Source: Sphingomonas sp. 32-62-10
Lineage (GTDB): Bacteria > Pseudomonadota > Alphaproteobacteria > Sphingomonadales > Sphingomonadaceae
Assembly (NCBI GenBank): GCA_002280555.1
Contig: NCEE01000001.1
Location: forward strand, 1 to 64,000
DNA length: 64,000 nucleotides
Direction of reading: 5' to 3'
Position numbers and translations under genes: made by a program. Shown here piece by piece: positions 25,668 to 34,998 of this stretch; the first letter of the stretch is position 1; each line of letters begins with the position of its first letter. The notes beneath the pieces were generated by a model that worked only from the letters and a program-made list of their open reading frames with translations, ran no database searches and was not told the DNA's origin.

Positions 25668-28325
25668 TCAGGCCGTCGCCGTCATCGCCTCTAGCGCTGC
25701 GCGCACCGCCGTTACCGCCTCGGCCGCCTTGTCACCATCCGGTCCGCCACCTTGCGCCATATCGGGCCGGCCGCCACCGCCCTGCCCGCCCAGCGCCGCG
25801 ACGGCTACGCGCAGCAGATCGACGGCGTTATGGCTCGCGACCAAATCGTCGCTGATCCCGACTGCGACCGAGGCACGACCATCATTCACCGCGACGATCA
25901 TCGCAATGCCCGATCCGATCCGCGCCTTCACATCATCCACCGCGCCGCGCAGGCCCTTGGGATCGAGCCCGTCGATCACCTGACCGATAAAGCTCACGCC
26001 ACCGACCTGTTCGGGTCCCGCCGGAGCCGCACCACCGCCCCCACCAAGCGCGAGTGCCTTCTTGGCCTCCGCCAGTTCGCGTTCCAACCGTCGGCGATCC
26101 TCGACCAGTGCCGCCACACGCGCGGGCACTTCATCGGGTGATGCCTTCAGCACGCCTGCCGCCTCGCGCAGTTTCTCATCCCGATCGGCGAGCCACAGCC
26201 GCGCCGCTTCGCCCGTCAGCGCCTCGATGCGGCGAATGCCGCTCGATACCGCGCCTTCGGCCACGATCTTCACCAGCGCGATATCGCCGAGCGCGTTCAC
26301 ATGCGTCCCCCCGCACAGCTCAACCGAATAGGCCGCATCGGCAAGCGCCCCCATCGAGAGAACGCGGACCTCATCACCATATTTTTCGCCGAACAACGCC
26401 ATCGCGCCTGCGGCAATCGCATCGTCGGGTGTCATCAGCCGCGTCGTGACCGTCGCATTGCCGCGGATCTGGCGGTTCACATCGGCCTCGATATCAGCGA
26501 CTTCGGCAGCGCTCAGCGCGGTCGGGTGCGAAAAATCGAACCGCAGCCGATCCGGCGCAACAAGGCTGCCCTTCTGGCTCACATGCCCGCCAAGCCGCGC
26601 ACGCAGCGCCGCGTGCAGCAAATGAGTTGCGCTATGGTTGGCGCGGATCTGCGCCCGCCGATCGGTGTCGATCGCGAGATGGATGCTGTCGCCCTGCGCG
26701 ATCTCGCCCGCCTCGATCACGGCATTGTGCGCATGCAAACGTCCGACCGCCTTGGCGGTATCGCGTACCACCGCGCGCAGGCCGTTATCGCCGGTTATGG
26801 TCCCCGCGTCGCCCATCTGTCCGCCGCTTTCGGCATAAAACGGCGTCTGGTTGGTCAGGATCGTTACCTCGCCGGGGCCCGCACGGTCGACGCGAACGCC
26901 GTCCTTCAGCAGTGCGATCACGCTCCCCTCGCCGACATCGCTGGTGTAACCAGTAAACTCGGTGCTGCCCGCTTCCTCGGCGATATCAAACCAGACATCG
27001 TCGGAGGCGCGCTCGCCCGATCCCTTCCAGGCCGCGCGCGCGGCACGCTTCTGCTCGGCCATCGCGGTATCGAACCCAGCGCGGTCGACGCCAAAGCCTT
27101 GCGCCCGAAGCGCATCCTCGGTCAGATCGAGCGGGAAGCCGTATGTGTCATAGAGCTTGAACGCGGTTTCACCGGGCAGTGTCGCCCCAGCCGACATTCC
27201 CGCTGTCGCTTCGTCGAGCAGTTTAAGCCCATTGGTCAGCGTGCGGCGAAACTGCGTTTCCTCCTGCGCCAACGTCGCCTCGATCAGCGGCTGTGCGCGC
27301 AGCAACTCAGGATAGGCGGCGCCCATTTCGGTGACCAGCGCGGGCACCAACCGGTACATCAGCGGGTCCTTCGCCCCCAGCAGATGCGCGTGGCGCATAG
27401 CGCGCCGCATAATACGCCGCAGCACATAGCCGCGCCCTTCGTTCGCAGGCAGCACTCCGTCCGCCACCAGAAAACCGCTGGTGCGTAAGTGATCGGCGAT
27501 GATCCGGTGGCTCGCTTGCGTGTCGCCGGTCGACGGGGTGTGGGTGAGCGCACTCGATGCGGCGATCAGCGCCTTGAAGGTATCGGTATCATAATTGTCG
27601 GGCACGCCCTGCATGACGGCGGCGATCCGCTCCAGCCCCATGCCGGTATCGATCGAGGGGCGCGGCAAGGGCGTGCGCGTGCCATCCGCCGATTGCTCGA
27701 ACTGCATGAACACGAGGTTCCAGATCTCGACGAAGCGGTCGCCATCCTCATCGGGGCTGCCTGGCGGACCACCGGGAATGTGATCACCGTGATCGTAGAA
27801 AATCTCGGAGCACGGCCCGCAAGGCCCGGTATCGCCCATCGACCAGAAGTTATCGTTGGTGGCGATGCGGATGATGCGGCTTTCGGGCAGGCTCGCGATC
27901 TTGCGCCATAGGTCGAATGCCTCGTCATCGGTGTGATAGACGGTGACCGTCAGCCGGTTCGGGTCGATGCCCCATTCGCGGGTGATGAGGTTCCACGCCA
28001 GGCTGATCGCGCGTTCCTTGAAATAATCACCGAACGAGAAATTGCCGAGCATTTCGAAGAAGGTATGGTGCCGCGCGGTATAGCCGACATTGTCGAGATC
28101 ATTATGCTTGCCGCCCGCGCGGACGCATTTCTGGCTCGATGTCGCGGTGACATAGGGTCGCGTTTCGAGCCCGGTGAAGACATTCTTGAACGGCACCATG
28201 CCAGCATTGACGAACATCAGTGTCGGGTCGTTATGCGGTACCAGCGGCGCGGAAGGCACGCGCGCATGCCCCTCACCGGCGAAGAAGTCGAGGAAGCTGC
28301 GGCGGATGTCGTTCGTTGGTGTCAT
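25668..28325 (-). CDS. alaS: Alanyl-tRNA synthetase
   Basis: AlaS charges tRNA-Ala and edits Ser/Gly mischarging. The 885-residue length is normal. The N-terminal class II catalytic domain begins RRSFLDFFAGEGHARVPSAP and contains FVNAGMVPFKNVFTG. The editing domain shows the zinc motifs HSATHLLHAALR and CGGTHVNALGDI. The Gly-rich linker GGGGGAAPAGPEQ leads to the C-Ala domain. It ends with Asp/Gly-rich DMAQGGGPDGDKA, as in other alphaproteobacteria. Confidence 0.97.
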   Translation of the reverse strand: MTPTNDIRRSFLDFFAGEGHARVPSAPLVPHNDPTLMFVNAGMVPFKNVFTGLETRPYVTATSSQKCVRAGGKHNDLDNVGYTARHHTFFEMLGNFSFGDYFKERAISLAWNLITREWGIDPNRLTVTVYHTDDEAFDLWRKIASLPESRIIRIATNDNFWSMGDTGPCGPCSEIFYDHGDHIPGGPPGSPDEDGDRFVEIWNLVFMQFEQSADGTRTPLPRPSIDTGMGLERIAAVMQGVPDNYDTDTFKALIAASSALTHTPSTGDTQASHRIIADHLRTSGFLVADGVLPANEGRGYVLRRIMRRAMRHAHLLGAKDPLMYRLVPALVTEMGAAYPELLRAQPLIEATLAQEETQFRRTLTNGLKLLDEATAGMSAGATLPGETAFKLYDTYGFPLDLTEDALRAQGFGVDRAGFDTAMAEQKRAARAAWKGSGERASDDVWFDIAEEAGSTEFTGYTSDVGEGSVIALLKDGVRVDRAGPGEVTILTNQTPFYAESGGQMGDAGTITGDNGLRAVVRDTAKAVGRLHAHNAVIEAGEIAQGDSIHLAIDTDRRAQIRANHSATHLLHAALRARLGGHVSQKGSLVAPDRLRFDFSHPTALSAAEVADIEADVNRQIRGNATVTTRLMTPDDAIAAGAMALFGEKYGDEVRVLSMGALADAAYSVELCGGTHVNALGDIALVKIVAEGAVSSGIRRIEALTGEAARLWLADRDEKLREAAGVLKASPDEVPARVAALVEDRRRLERELAEAKKALALGGGGGAAPAGPEQVGGVSFIGQVIDGLDPKGLRGAVDDVKARIGSGIAMIVAVNDGRASVAVGISDDLVASHNAVDLLRVAVAALGGQGGGGRPDMAQGGGPDGDKAAEAVTAVRAALEAMTATA

Positions 28326-28387
28326 GATGCTGATCTAGGGCGCTGATGCGTCTTGCTCAAGTGAAACGGTTAATCCGGCATGGCGGT

Positions 28388-29641
28388 TCAGCCGATGGGC
28401 GCATCAAGGCTGGTGGGCGGTACGCTGAACCATTTCGGCCCGGCGGGCGTCATGTAGAAACAATCCTCCAGTCGGACGCCGAACTTGCCGGGTAGGTACA
28501 GGCCGGGTTCGTTCGAAAAACACATGCCGGCCGCGAGCGGGGTCGCTTCACCGTGGACCAGATTGACAGGTTCGTGCCCGTCCATGCCGATGCCGTGGCC
28601 AGTCCGGTGCGACAGGCCGGGCAGTTTATAGCCGGGGCCATAGCCTGCGCCCTCGTAGAACCGTCGAACCGCGTCATCGACGGCGCCCGCAGGGGTACCG
28701 ATCTGGGCCGCTGCGTTTGCGATCTGCTGGCCGCGCGCGACATCCCTCCATACCTTATGCTGCTCTCCGGTGGCGGTGCCATGGACGAAGGTGCGCGAGA
28801 TGTCCGACTGATAGCCTTGCACCGTGCAGCCACAATCCATCAGCACGATCTGGCCGTCGGCCACCCGTTGCGGCGCACTGCTGCCATGGGGATAGGCGGC
28901 TGCTTCACCGATCAGCACAAGCGCGAATTCGGGATTGCCGCCCAGCTTGCGGGTCGCTGCCGTCATCAGCGCGCCGATCTGGGCAGGCGTCATCCCCGCT
29001 TCGATTCGGGGGTGCGTCCAGCGATAAGCAGCCATGGTGACATTGGCAGCGGCCTGCATCAGCGCGATTTCGGCCGCGCTCTTGATCATCCGGCACCCAC
29101 GGACGACCGGATTGGCCGACACGAGTTTTGCCGATGGCAGCGCACGCGCCAGACCATCAAAGGCGAAGAAGCGGGCTGTTTCTTCGATGCCCACTGGTTT
29201 CCCCGCCAGTTTTCGGTCGCGCAGGAACCCGGCGACTCGCTCAAGCGGATTCTGATCCTCCTGCCACACCCGCACGTCGGCCGGGATCGCCAGCGACTGG
29301 CGGATCGATGGCTCCTCGAAAAATGGCGTGACGATGCACGGATCGCCCTCGACCGGGATAATCGCCGCGGTCAGCCGCTCGCTACGGCCCCAGCGTACCC
29401 CGGTGAAATAGGTCAGGCTCGCGCCCGGTTCGACCAGCACCGCGCCCATGCCCGCCGCCCGCATGAGCGCCTGCGCACGGGCGATACGGGCCTGTCGTTC
29501 GGCGGTGCTGATCGGCGCGGTGCCGGTGGTGAGGTCGCTGAGCGCCGACAGATCGGGCTCGGCAGCGCGCAACAATGCTGGCACGCCCAGGAGCGGCAGC
29601 GCGGCAGTGGCGGCGATCAACTGGCGGCGCGACATGAGCAT
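28388..29641 (-). CDS. Exported M24-family metallopeptidase (Xaa-Pro aminopeptidase-like)
   Basis: The 417-residue protein begins with a twin-arginine signal (SRRQLIAATAALPLLGVPAL), so it is probably exported folded. An N-terminal creatinase-like domain is followed by the pita-bread catalytic domain, with metal ligands in LMDCGCTVQGYQSDISRT, HRTGHGIGMDGHEP and FSNEPGLYLPGKFGVRLED. It probably removes N-terminal residues before proline. The start at 29641 has GGAG six bases upstream; the second ATG at 29635 is the alternative. It is divergent from the symporter gene. Confidence 0.92.
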   Translation of the reverse strand: MLMSRRQLIAATAALPLLGVPALLRAAEPDLSALSDLTTGTAPISTAERQARIARAQALMRAAGMGAVLVEPGASLTYFTGVRWGRSERLTAAIIPVEGDPCIVTPFFEEPSIRQSLAIPADVRVWQEDQNPLERVAGFLRDRKLAGKPVGIEETARFFAFDGLARALPSAKLVSANPVVRGCRMIKSAAEIALMQAAANVTMAAYRWTHPRIEAGMTPAQIGALMTAATRKLGGNPEFALVLIGEAAAYPHGSSAPQRVADGQIVLMDCGCTVQGYQSDISRTFVHGTATGEQHKVWRDVARGQQIANAAAQIGTPAGAVDDAVRRFYEGAGYGPGYKLPGLSHRTGHGIGMDGHEPVNLVHGEATPLAAGMCFSNEPGLYLPGKFGVRLEDCFYMTPAGPKWFSVPPTSLDAPIG

Positions 29642-29813
29642 GGCAGTCTCCGAAGGGCAAGCTTAGCGATACGGCGCGCACCCCTGCCGCGGCAATCCCC
29701 CCCGCGCTGGGCACCAGGCGGCGGTCTGGATCGGTGCGCACTTCAAGCGAAGTGCTTGACCCGGACGACACAATCCCCTTCGCTATCGTGGCATTGACTG
29801 CAGGGGATTATGC

Positions 29814-31127
29814 GTGGGCAAGCGACTGACGTGGTACATCATGGGCGCGCTGGTGCTGGGCGGATTGCTCGGCTGGGCGCTCAATGCCAGCTGGAGCGGC
29901 ACGCCGGAGGGCGTCGCGCGGCTGAAGGACGCGGCCTATTATCTCGACATTCCGACGCAAATGTTCCTGCACCTGATCAAGATGATCATCGCGCCGCTTG
30001 TCGTTTCCACCCTGGTCGTCGGGATTGCGCATATGGGAACCGGCAGCGCGATCGGGCGGATCGGGCTGAAGGCATTTCTGTGGTTCGTCAGCGCCAGCCT
30101 GGTTTCGCTGACTCTGGGGCTGTTGATGGTCAATCTGCTCCAGCCCGGGGTTGGCGTGAACCTTGCGCTGCCTGCAGTCGATGCCTCAAGCGGCGTCGAT
30201 CGATCGGCGTTCGATCTTGCCAAGTTCCTGATCCATATCGTTCCCACCAGCGCGCTGGATGCGATGGCGACGAACGACATCCTGCAACTCGTGGTTTTCT
30301 CGCTGTTTTTCGGCGTCGGTCTGGCCGCCGTGGGGGAAGCTGGTGCGCCGTTGGTGCGCGGGCTTGAGGCGCTGGTCGCGGTGATGCTGACCGTCACCGG
30401 CTATGTGATGTTGTTCGCACCGATCGCTGTATTCTGCGCGATCGCCAAGGCGCTGGCGACTAATGGCGTCAAAATCGTCGGCGATCTCGCGATCTTCATG
30501 GGTAGCTTTTACCTGGGGCTCTTCGTGCTGTGGCTCTTCCTGCTCGGTGCCTGTTTCCTGGTGATCGGTTCGCGCACCGGCACGCTGATCCGCTATCTGC
30601 GCGATCCGATCCTGCTCGGCTTTTCGACCGCATCGTCCGAGGCCGCCTATCCGCGCACGCTCGATGCGCTCGACCGGTTCGGCGTGCCGCCTAAGATCGC
30701 CAGCTTCGTGCTGCCGCTGGGCTATTCGTTCAATCTCGACGGATCGATGATGTATATGACGTTCGCATCGATCTTCATCGCCCAGGCTTATGGCATCGAT
30801 CTGAGCTGGAGTACGATGATCCAGATGCTGCTGATCCTGATGATCACCAGCAAGGGGATTGCCGGGGTGCCGCGCGCCAGCCTTGTCGTCATCACCGGTA
30901 CGCTGGCGCAGTTTAACATCCCGGAGGCGGGCATTCTGCTTATCCTCGCGGTCGACCAGTTCCTCGACATGGGCCGGACCGCGACCAACGTAGTCGGTAA
31001 CGCCGTGGCGAGCGTGGTCGTGGCACGGTGGGAGGGGCAGCTCGACAATCCGGCCGAAGCCGAACCCGATGTACGGCCGATCCTACCGCCCGTCACGCCC
31101 GAGCGGGACAGCTTTATACCCAAGTGA
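29814..31127 (+). CDS. Dicarboxylate/amino-acid:cation symporter (DctA/GltP family)
   Basis: This 437-residue inner-membrane symporter of the DAACS family takes up C4-dicarboxylates or acidic amino acids. Family signatures are FSTASSEAAYPRTLDAL (the serine-rich hairpin, here partly Ser-replaced), LGYSFNLDGSMMYMTFASIFIAQ, GIAGVPRASLVVI and NVVGNAVASVVVARW. The start is a GTG at 29814, with AGGGG about 8 bases upstream. It is divergent from the exported M24 peptidase, so peptide or amino-acid scavenging is possible. Confidence 0.93.
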   Translation: MGKRLTWYIMGALVLGGLLGWALNASWSGTPEGVARLKDAAYYLDIPTQMFLHLIKMIIAPLVVSTLVVGIAHMGTGSAIGRIGLKAFLWFVSASLVSLTLGLLMVNLLQPGVGVNLALPAVDASSGVDRSAFDLAKFLIHIVPTSALDAMATNDILQLVVFSLFFGVGLAAVGEAGAPLVRGLEALVAVMLTVTGYVMLFAPIAVFCAIAKALATNGVKIVGDLAIFMGSFYLGLFVLWLFLLGACFLVIGSRTGTLIRYLRDPILLGFSTASSEAAYPRTLDALDRFGVPPKIASFVLPLGYSFNLDGSMMYMTFASIFIAQAYGIDLSWSTMIQMLLILMITSKGIAGVPRASLVVITGTLAQFNIPEAGILLILAVDQFLDMGRTATNVVGNAVASVVVARWEGQLDNPAEAEPDVRPILPPVTPERDSFIPK

Positions 31128-31150
31128 CGACCAGTTGCGGGCTTGCCTCG

Positions 31151-31777
31151 TCAGGCGTAGGCGTATGGCCCGCCCTTGGCGAGGGCGGTTTGGTAGGCGG
31201 GACGCGCGTGGATCTTGTCGAGCCAGGCGGTGATGGCCGGGCGTGAACCGTCGAGACCTGCCCGTGACCGGGCGGCTTCGAGCGGAAAGCTCATCATGAC
31301 ATCGGCGGCGCTGATCTCGTCGCCGGCGAACCAGGGGCGCGACGCGAGTTCGGCCTCGAGATAATCGAGATGCACGTCGAACATCGGCGTCAGCCGCTTG
31401 AGTGCTGCCTTGCCGAACAGCGGAATCCGCCCGACGACAAGCATCGCGAACAATGGCGGCATCATCGATCCTTCGGCATAATGGATGAACTGGCGGTAGC
31501 GCAGCACCGAATCGCGGTGATGCCCAGGCCCCATCCTGCCATCGGCCTTTTCGACCAGATATTCGACGATTGCCCCGGTTTCCGCGACAACCACCCCGTC
31601 ATCCTCGATCACCGGCGATTTGCCGAGCGGATGGACCATTTTAAGCTCGGGTGGCGCGAGAAACGTCTTCTTGTTCCGCTCGTAGCGCCTGATTTCATAG
31701 GGCAGCCCAAGCTCTTCAAGCAGCCAGAGGATGCGCTGCGAGCGCGAGTTTTCGAGGTGATGGACGATAATGGTCAT
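31151..31777 (-). CDS. Glutathione S-transferase family protein
   Basis: The 208-residue cytoplasmic protein has a thioredoxin-fold N-terminal domain (residues 1-80: HHLENSRSQRILWLLEELGLPYE, then HPLGKSPVIEDDG and ETGAIVEYL) and an all-helical C-terminal domain. The catalytic residue is probably a Ser in the N-terminal NSRSQR segment. Substrate is unknown. It converges with the symporter gene; the next 260 bases upstream hold the recA terminator. Confidence 0.92.
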   Translation of the reverse strand: MTIIVHHLENSRSQRILWLLEELGLPYEIRRYERNKKTFLAPPELKMVHPLGKSPVIEDDGVVVAETGAIVEYLVEKADGRMGPGHHRDSVLRYRQFIHYAEGSMMPPLFAMLVVGRIPLFGKAALKRLTPMFDVHLDYLEAELASRPWFAGDEISAADVMMSFPLEAARSRAGLDGSRPAITAWLDKIHARPAYQTALAKGGPYAYA

Positions 31778-31962
31778 GGGATGCGCTCCTGCGTTCGGGT
31801 CAGGCTAGCCCAACGAACCGAGATGTCGACCCCGTTAAACCCTGCACCCACGACCCCTGCGAAAATTGACGAAAGTGACGACCTGCTAAAAAAAGCGCAG
31901 TCCCATTCCCGCCCGCTCAAATCGCCAAACATGAAAAATCCGCCGACGCGGGCCTAAACATG

Positions 31963-31990
31963 AAAGGCCCGCCGACGCGGGCGGGCCTTT
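31963..31990 (-). terminator. recA terminator with a degenerate tandem copy
   Basis: AAAGGCCCGCC and GGGCGGGCCTTT form a strong stem downstream of recA on the minus strand, ending in a T run. A degenerate copy of the same unit (CCGCCGACGCGGGCC) lies immediately alongside at about 31939-31955, so the terminator region looks like a short tandem duplication. Confidence 0.75.
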
Positions 31991-32038
31991 CCAGTTGTTG
32001 CGGCGCGGTTTCGCAGGGCGAAGACGCCGCTGGGAAGC

Positions 32039-33130
32039 TCACATATCGTCGTCGGCATCCGGCTCCGGGCCGGCCATCATTTCCTCGGCAACCTTGTCGG
32101 TGCGCGTGCGGATGGCCTGTTCGAGCCGATCGGCCATCTCGGGATGTTCGGTGAGATAGGTCTTGGCGTTTTCACGGCCCTGACCGATCCGGACACTGTC
32201 ATAGGAGAACCATGCACCCGATTTCTCGACCAGCCCGGCCTTGACGCCAAGATCGAGAATTTCACCAATCTTCGAAATGCCCTGGCCGTACATAATGTCG
32301 AATTCGACTTGCTTGAACGGCGGCGCGACCTTGTTCTTGACCACCTTCACGCGGGTGGTGTTGCCGACGATATCCTCGCGGTCCTTGATCTGGCCGGTGC
32401 GGCGAATGTCGAGGCGAACCGAAGCGTAAAATTTGAGCGCATTGCCGCCCGTCGTGGTTTCTGGATTCCCGTACATCACACCGATCTTCATCCGCAGCTG
32501 GTTGATGAAGATCACCATGCAGCGCGAACGGCTGATCGACCCGGTGAGCTTGCGCAAGCTCTGCGACATCAGGCGCGCCTGTAGCCCGACATGGCTGTCG
32601 CCCATTTCGCCTTCGATTTCAGCGCGCGGTACCAATGCCGCGACCGAATCGACCACAAGCACATCGATTGCGTTCGAGCGGACCAGCGTGTCGACGATTT
32701 CCAGCGCCTGCTCCCCCGTATCGGGCTGCGACACGATCAGTTCGTCGATATTGACGCCAAGCTTCTTGGCATAGACAGGATCGAGCGCATGTTCGGCATC
32801 GACAAAGGCTGCGGTGCCGCCATTCTTCTGCGCTTCGGCGATCACGTGCAGTGCAAGCGTGGTCTTGCCAGAGCTTTCGGGACCGTAAATCTCGATCACC
32901 CGGCCGCGCGGCAAACCGCCAACGCCAAGCGCGATATCAAGCCCAAGCGAACCGGTCGAAATCGCCTCGACCTGCATCGTCTCCTTCGAGCCGAGCTTCA
33001 TCGCCGATCCCTTGCCAAAGGCACGATCGATCTGTGCGAGGGCCGCATCGAGCGCCTTTGCGCGCTCGGCTGCTGCCTTGTCTGTGGATACCGCCATTTT
33101 GCTGTCGATGACCTTCAATTGTGCTGCCAT
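32039..33130 (-). CDS. recA: Recombinase A
   Basis: RecA forms the ATP-dependent nucleoprotein filament for homologous recombination and triggers LexA self-cleavage. The 363-residue protein carries Walker A GPESSGKT, LVVDSVAALVPRAEIEGEMGD and NQLRMKIGVMYGNPETTTGG (DNA-binding loop 2), with an acidic tail PDADDDM. The start at 33130 has GGAGG seven bases upstream. An alphaproteobacterial SOS box lies about 80 bases upstream. Confidence 0.98.
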   Translation of the reverse strand: MAAQLKVIDSKMAVSTDKAAAERAKALDAALAQIDRAFGKGSAMKLGSKETMQVEAISTGSLGLDIALGVGGLPRGRVIEIYGPESSGKTTLALHVIAEAQKNGGTAAFVDAEHALDPVYAKKLGVNIDELIVSQPDTGEQALEIVDTLVRSNAIDVLVVDSVAALVPRAEIEGEMGDSHVGLQARLMSQSLRKLTGSISRSRCMVIFINQLRMKIGVMYGNPETTTGGNALKFYASVRLDIRRTGQIKDREDIVGNTTRVKVVKNKVAPPFKQVEFDIMYGQGISKIGEILDLGVKAGLVEKSGAWFSYDSVRIGQGRENAKTYLTEHPEMADRLEQAIRTRTDKVAEEMMAGPEPDADDDM

Positions 33131-33205
33131 TGGAAGCCTCCGTCGCTAGACCGAACATGCCGGATGGGCAATGCGTAGCGCTTGTGTACTTGCAATGTTC
33201 TTATT

Positions 33206-33220
33206 GAACAAGAGGGGAAC
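33206..33220 (-). promoter_or_regulatory. SOS box (LexA site) of recA
   Basis: On the minus strand the sequence reads GTTC-N7-GTTC with an exact 7-base spacer, the alphaproteobacterial LexA consensus. It sits about 80 bases before the recA start and 6 bases past the 3' end of the next gene, so recA is presumably DNA-damage inducible. LexA itself is not in the window. Confidence 0.85.
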
Positions 33221-33225
33221 AAAAA

Positions 33226-33645
33226 TTATTTTGCCCCGCGCCTGCCGATGATTAGCGCCAGCAACAGCACCACACCAATGCCCCATAAAATGGTCGCACC
33301 CGATCCGGCCAACTGGGCCACCCCTTCACCATACAACGACGGTAGCCAGCTGAGCGCAATACCATCGCAAAAGGCGGCGGCCATCGTGCCGATTGCGATA
33401 CCCATCAGCAGTTGATCCCCCACCAACTGCGCTGCCCAACGCAGCAGATAGACGAACGGCACCGTGCCGGGAAAAATCAGCGCAAAGGTGATCGCCCTAG
33501 CCGTTCCGTCGAGTGCCCCCATGGGCCCCACGGCGCGAAGGATGATCGCTGCCAGGAACCAAAGGGCGATACCGAGGAGGGTCGAGATAGCGATCTGACG
33601 GTGGGATAGTGGCGCGATGTGGGTGCTGGAAACAGAGTTGGACAA
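33226..33645 (-). CDS. Four-segment membrane protein (DUF5367-like, uncertain)
   Basis: The 139-residue protein has four hydrophobic segments: ISTLLGIALWFLAAIILRAV, ALIFPGTVPFVYLLRW, LLMGIAIGTMAAAFCDGIAL and GATILWGIGVVLLLALIIG. It resembles small DUF5367-type membrane proteins, but I am unsure of the family. The likely start is the TTG at 33645 with GGAG seven bases upstream; an ATG at 33681 is the alternative. A much longer in-frame extension beyond it crosses a repeat and the deaminase gene and is spurious. A dyad at 33684-33699 suggests a repressor site. Confidence 0.75.
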   Translation of the reverse strand: MSNSVSSTHIAPLSHRQIAISTLLGIALWFLAAIILRAVGPMGALDGTARAITFALIFPGTVPFVYLLRWAAQLVGDQLLMGIAIGTMAAAFCDGIALSWLPSLYGEGVAQLAGSGATILWGIGVVLLLALIIGRRGAK

Positions 33646-33683
33646 AGCTGATCTCCGATAGTGGTACCAAGCCTGTAGCATAA

Positions 33684-33699
33684 TGTAGCGCTCGCTACA
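33684..33699. promoter_or_regulatory. Dyad TGTAGCG-N2-CGCTACA upstream of the membrane-protein gene
   Basis: Perfect 7-base arms separated by two bases lie about 40 bases upstream of the TTG start. The form is typical of operators of TetR-family regulators. No regulator gene is adjacent; the TetR gene at 48.3 kb is far away, so the cognate protein is unknown. Confidence 0.55.
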
Positions 33700-33734
33700 A
33701 TTCTTTGTCCGGCAAACAGGTTGGGAGGAGTAGG

Positions 33735-33905
33735 GAAGATTTTGTTCACGCGGAGGCGCAGAGGGCGCGGAGAAGAAGGGACAAGAGTGGGTGCAGATCG
33801 CGGCAGCACCGCTGCGTTCGCAAACGTTTATGATGAAAGCACTACGCGCATGGCGCTGCGGAACCCCTCCGCGCCCTCTGCGCCTCCGCGCGAACAGAAT
33901 CTTTT
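33735..33905. repeat. MITE/REPIN-like inverted-repeat element, about 170 bases
   Basis: Two arms of about 37 bases, at 33735-33772 and 33868-33905, are inverted copies with only two or three mismatches; the core reads CGGAGGCGCAGAGGGCGCGG. They enclose about 95 bases without a supported gene. The arms contain motifs common in dispersed palindromic repeats of sphingomonads and other proteobacteria. This accounts for most of the 338-base gap between the membrane protein and the deaminase; I see nothing else in it beyond the dyad. Confidence 0.75.
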
Positions 33906-33984
33906 CTTGAACCCGGCACGCGCCCTCCCCCGCAAGACACGACAGTCGGCTTGCCCCTTGCGCCCGCATTGGCGATGATGCGCC

Positions 33985-34998
33985 ATGACCGATCTCAACA
34001 CCTTCATCACCGGCCTGCCGAAAGCCGAGCTCCATCTGCATATCGAGGGGAGTCTGGAGCCTGAGATGATGGTTGACCTTGCCCGGCGCAATCGGGTGTC
34101 GATCCCCTTCACCACGGTTGAGGAAGTCCGTGCGGCCTATGATTTTTCGCGGCTGCAGGATTTCCTCGATATCTATTATGCAGGCGCGGACGTGCTGCGC
34201 ACCGAGCAGGATTTCCACGATCTCGCGCTGGCCTATTTCGATCGCGCGGCGGCGGACGGCGTGGTGCATGCCGAGATTTTCTTCGATCCGCAGACGCATA
34301 CCGATCGCGGAATTCCGTTCCAGGTCGTCGCCGACGGGTTGCTGGCGGGCATGGCGGCCGCCGAAGCGAAACACGGGATGACGGCCAAGCTGATTCTGTG
34401 CTTCCTGCGTCATCTTGACGAGGATGCCGCTTTTGCGACGCTAAAGGCAGCCGATCCCTGGCTCGATCGGATCGCGGGGGTCGGCCTCGATTCATCCGAA
34501 GTCGGTCACCCACCCGAAAAATTCGCGCGTGTCTTTGCGACAGCAGGGGTGATGGGGCTGAAACGCGTCGCCCATGCGGGCGAGGAAGGGCCACCCGATT
34601 ATGTGTGGCAGGCGCTTGATGTTCTCAACATCGATCGGCTCGATCACGGCAACCGTGCCCTGGAGGATCCCGTGCTGACAGCACGGCTGGCGCGGAGCGG
34701 CATGACGCTAACGGTCTGCCCGCTGTCCAACCTGAAATTGTGCGTGGTGCCCGATATGGCGGCGCACCCGATCGATGCGATGCTGCACGCGGGTCTTCGT
34801 GCCACGATCAATTCGGACGATCCGGCCTATTTTGGCGGTTACATCGCCGATAACTACCGCGCGGCGGCAGCGGGGCGGAACCTGTCACGGTCAGATCTCG
34901 TGATGCTGGCCCGGAACAGTTTTCTCGGTTCATTCCTGCCGCACGACGCGGTGGCGGTGCATCTGGCCAAGCTCGATCGTTATGCGGAGGCGCAGTAA
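33985..34998 (+). CDS. Adenine/adenosine deaminase family protein (adenine deaminase likely)
   Basis: This 337-residue amidohydrolase has metal ligands in AELHLHIEGSLEPEMM (His-x-His), HAGEEGPPDYVW and NSDDPAYFGGY, with the catalytic Glu in HAGEEG. YYAGADVLRTEQDF, FDPQTHTDRGIPF, VGLDSSEVGHPP and CPLSNLKLCV are shared with the Aah1-like subgroup, some members of which were shown to deaminate adenine although annotated as adenosine deaminases (established in Pseudomonas PA0148). It overlaps the following phosphoribosyltransferase by one base (TAATG), fitting salvage of the resulting hypoxanthine. Confidence 0.9.
   Translation: MTDLNTFITGLPKAELHLHIEGSLEPEMMVDLARRNRVSIPFTTVEEVRAAYDFSRLQDFLDIYYAGADVLRTEQDFHDLALAYFDRAAADGVVHAEIFFDPQTHTDRGIPFQVVADGLLAGMAAAEAKHGMTAKLILCFLRHLDEDAAFATLKAADPWLDRIAGVGLDSSEVGHPPEKFARVFATAGVMGLKRVAHAGEEGPPDYVWQALDVLNIDRLDHGNRALEDPVLTARLARSGMTLTVCPLSNLKLCVVPDMAAHPIDAMLHAGLRATINSDDPAYFGGYIADNYRAAAAGRNLSRSDLVMLARNSFLGSFLPHDAVAVHLAKLDRYAEAQ

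Noticed and set aside
33646..34413. Upstream in-frame extension of the small membrane protein across the deaminase gene
   Set aside because: It crosses a repeat and overlaps the deaminase antisense; no conserved sequence is seen there. The TTG at 33645 with GGAG is enough.
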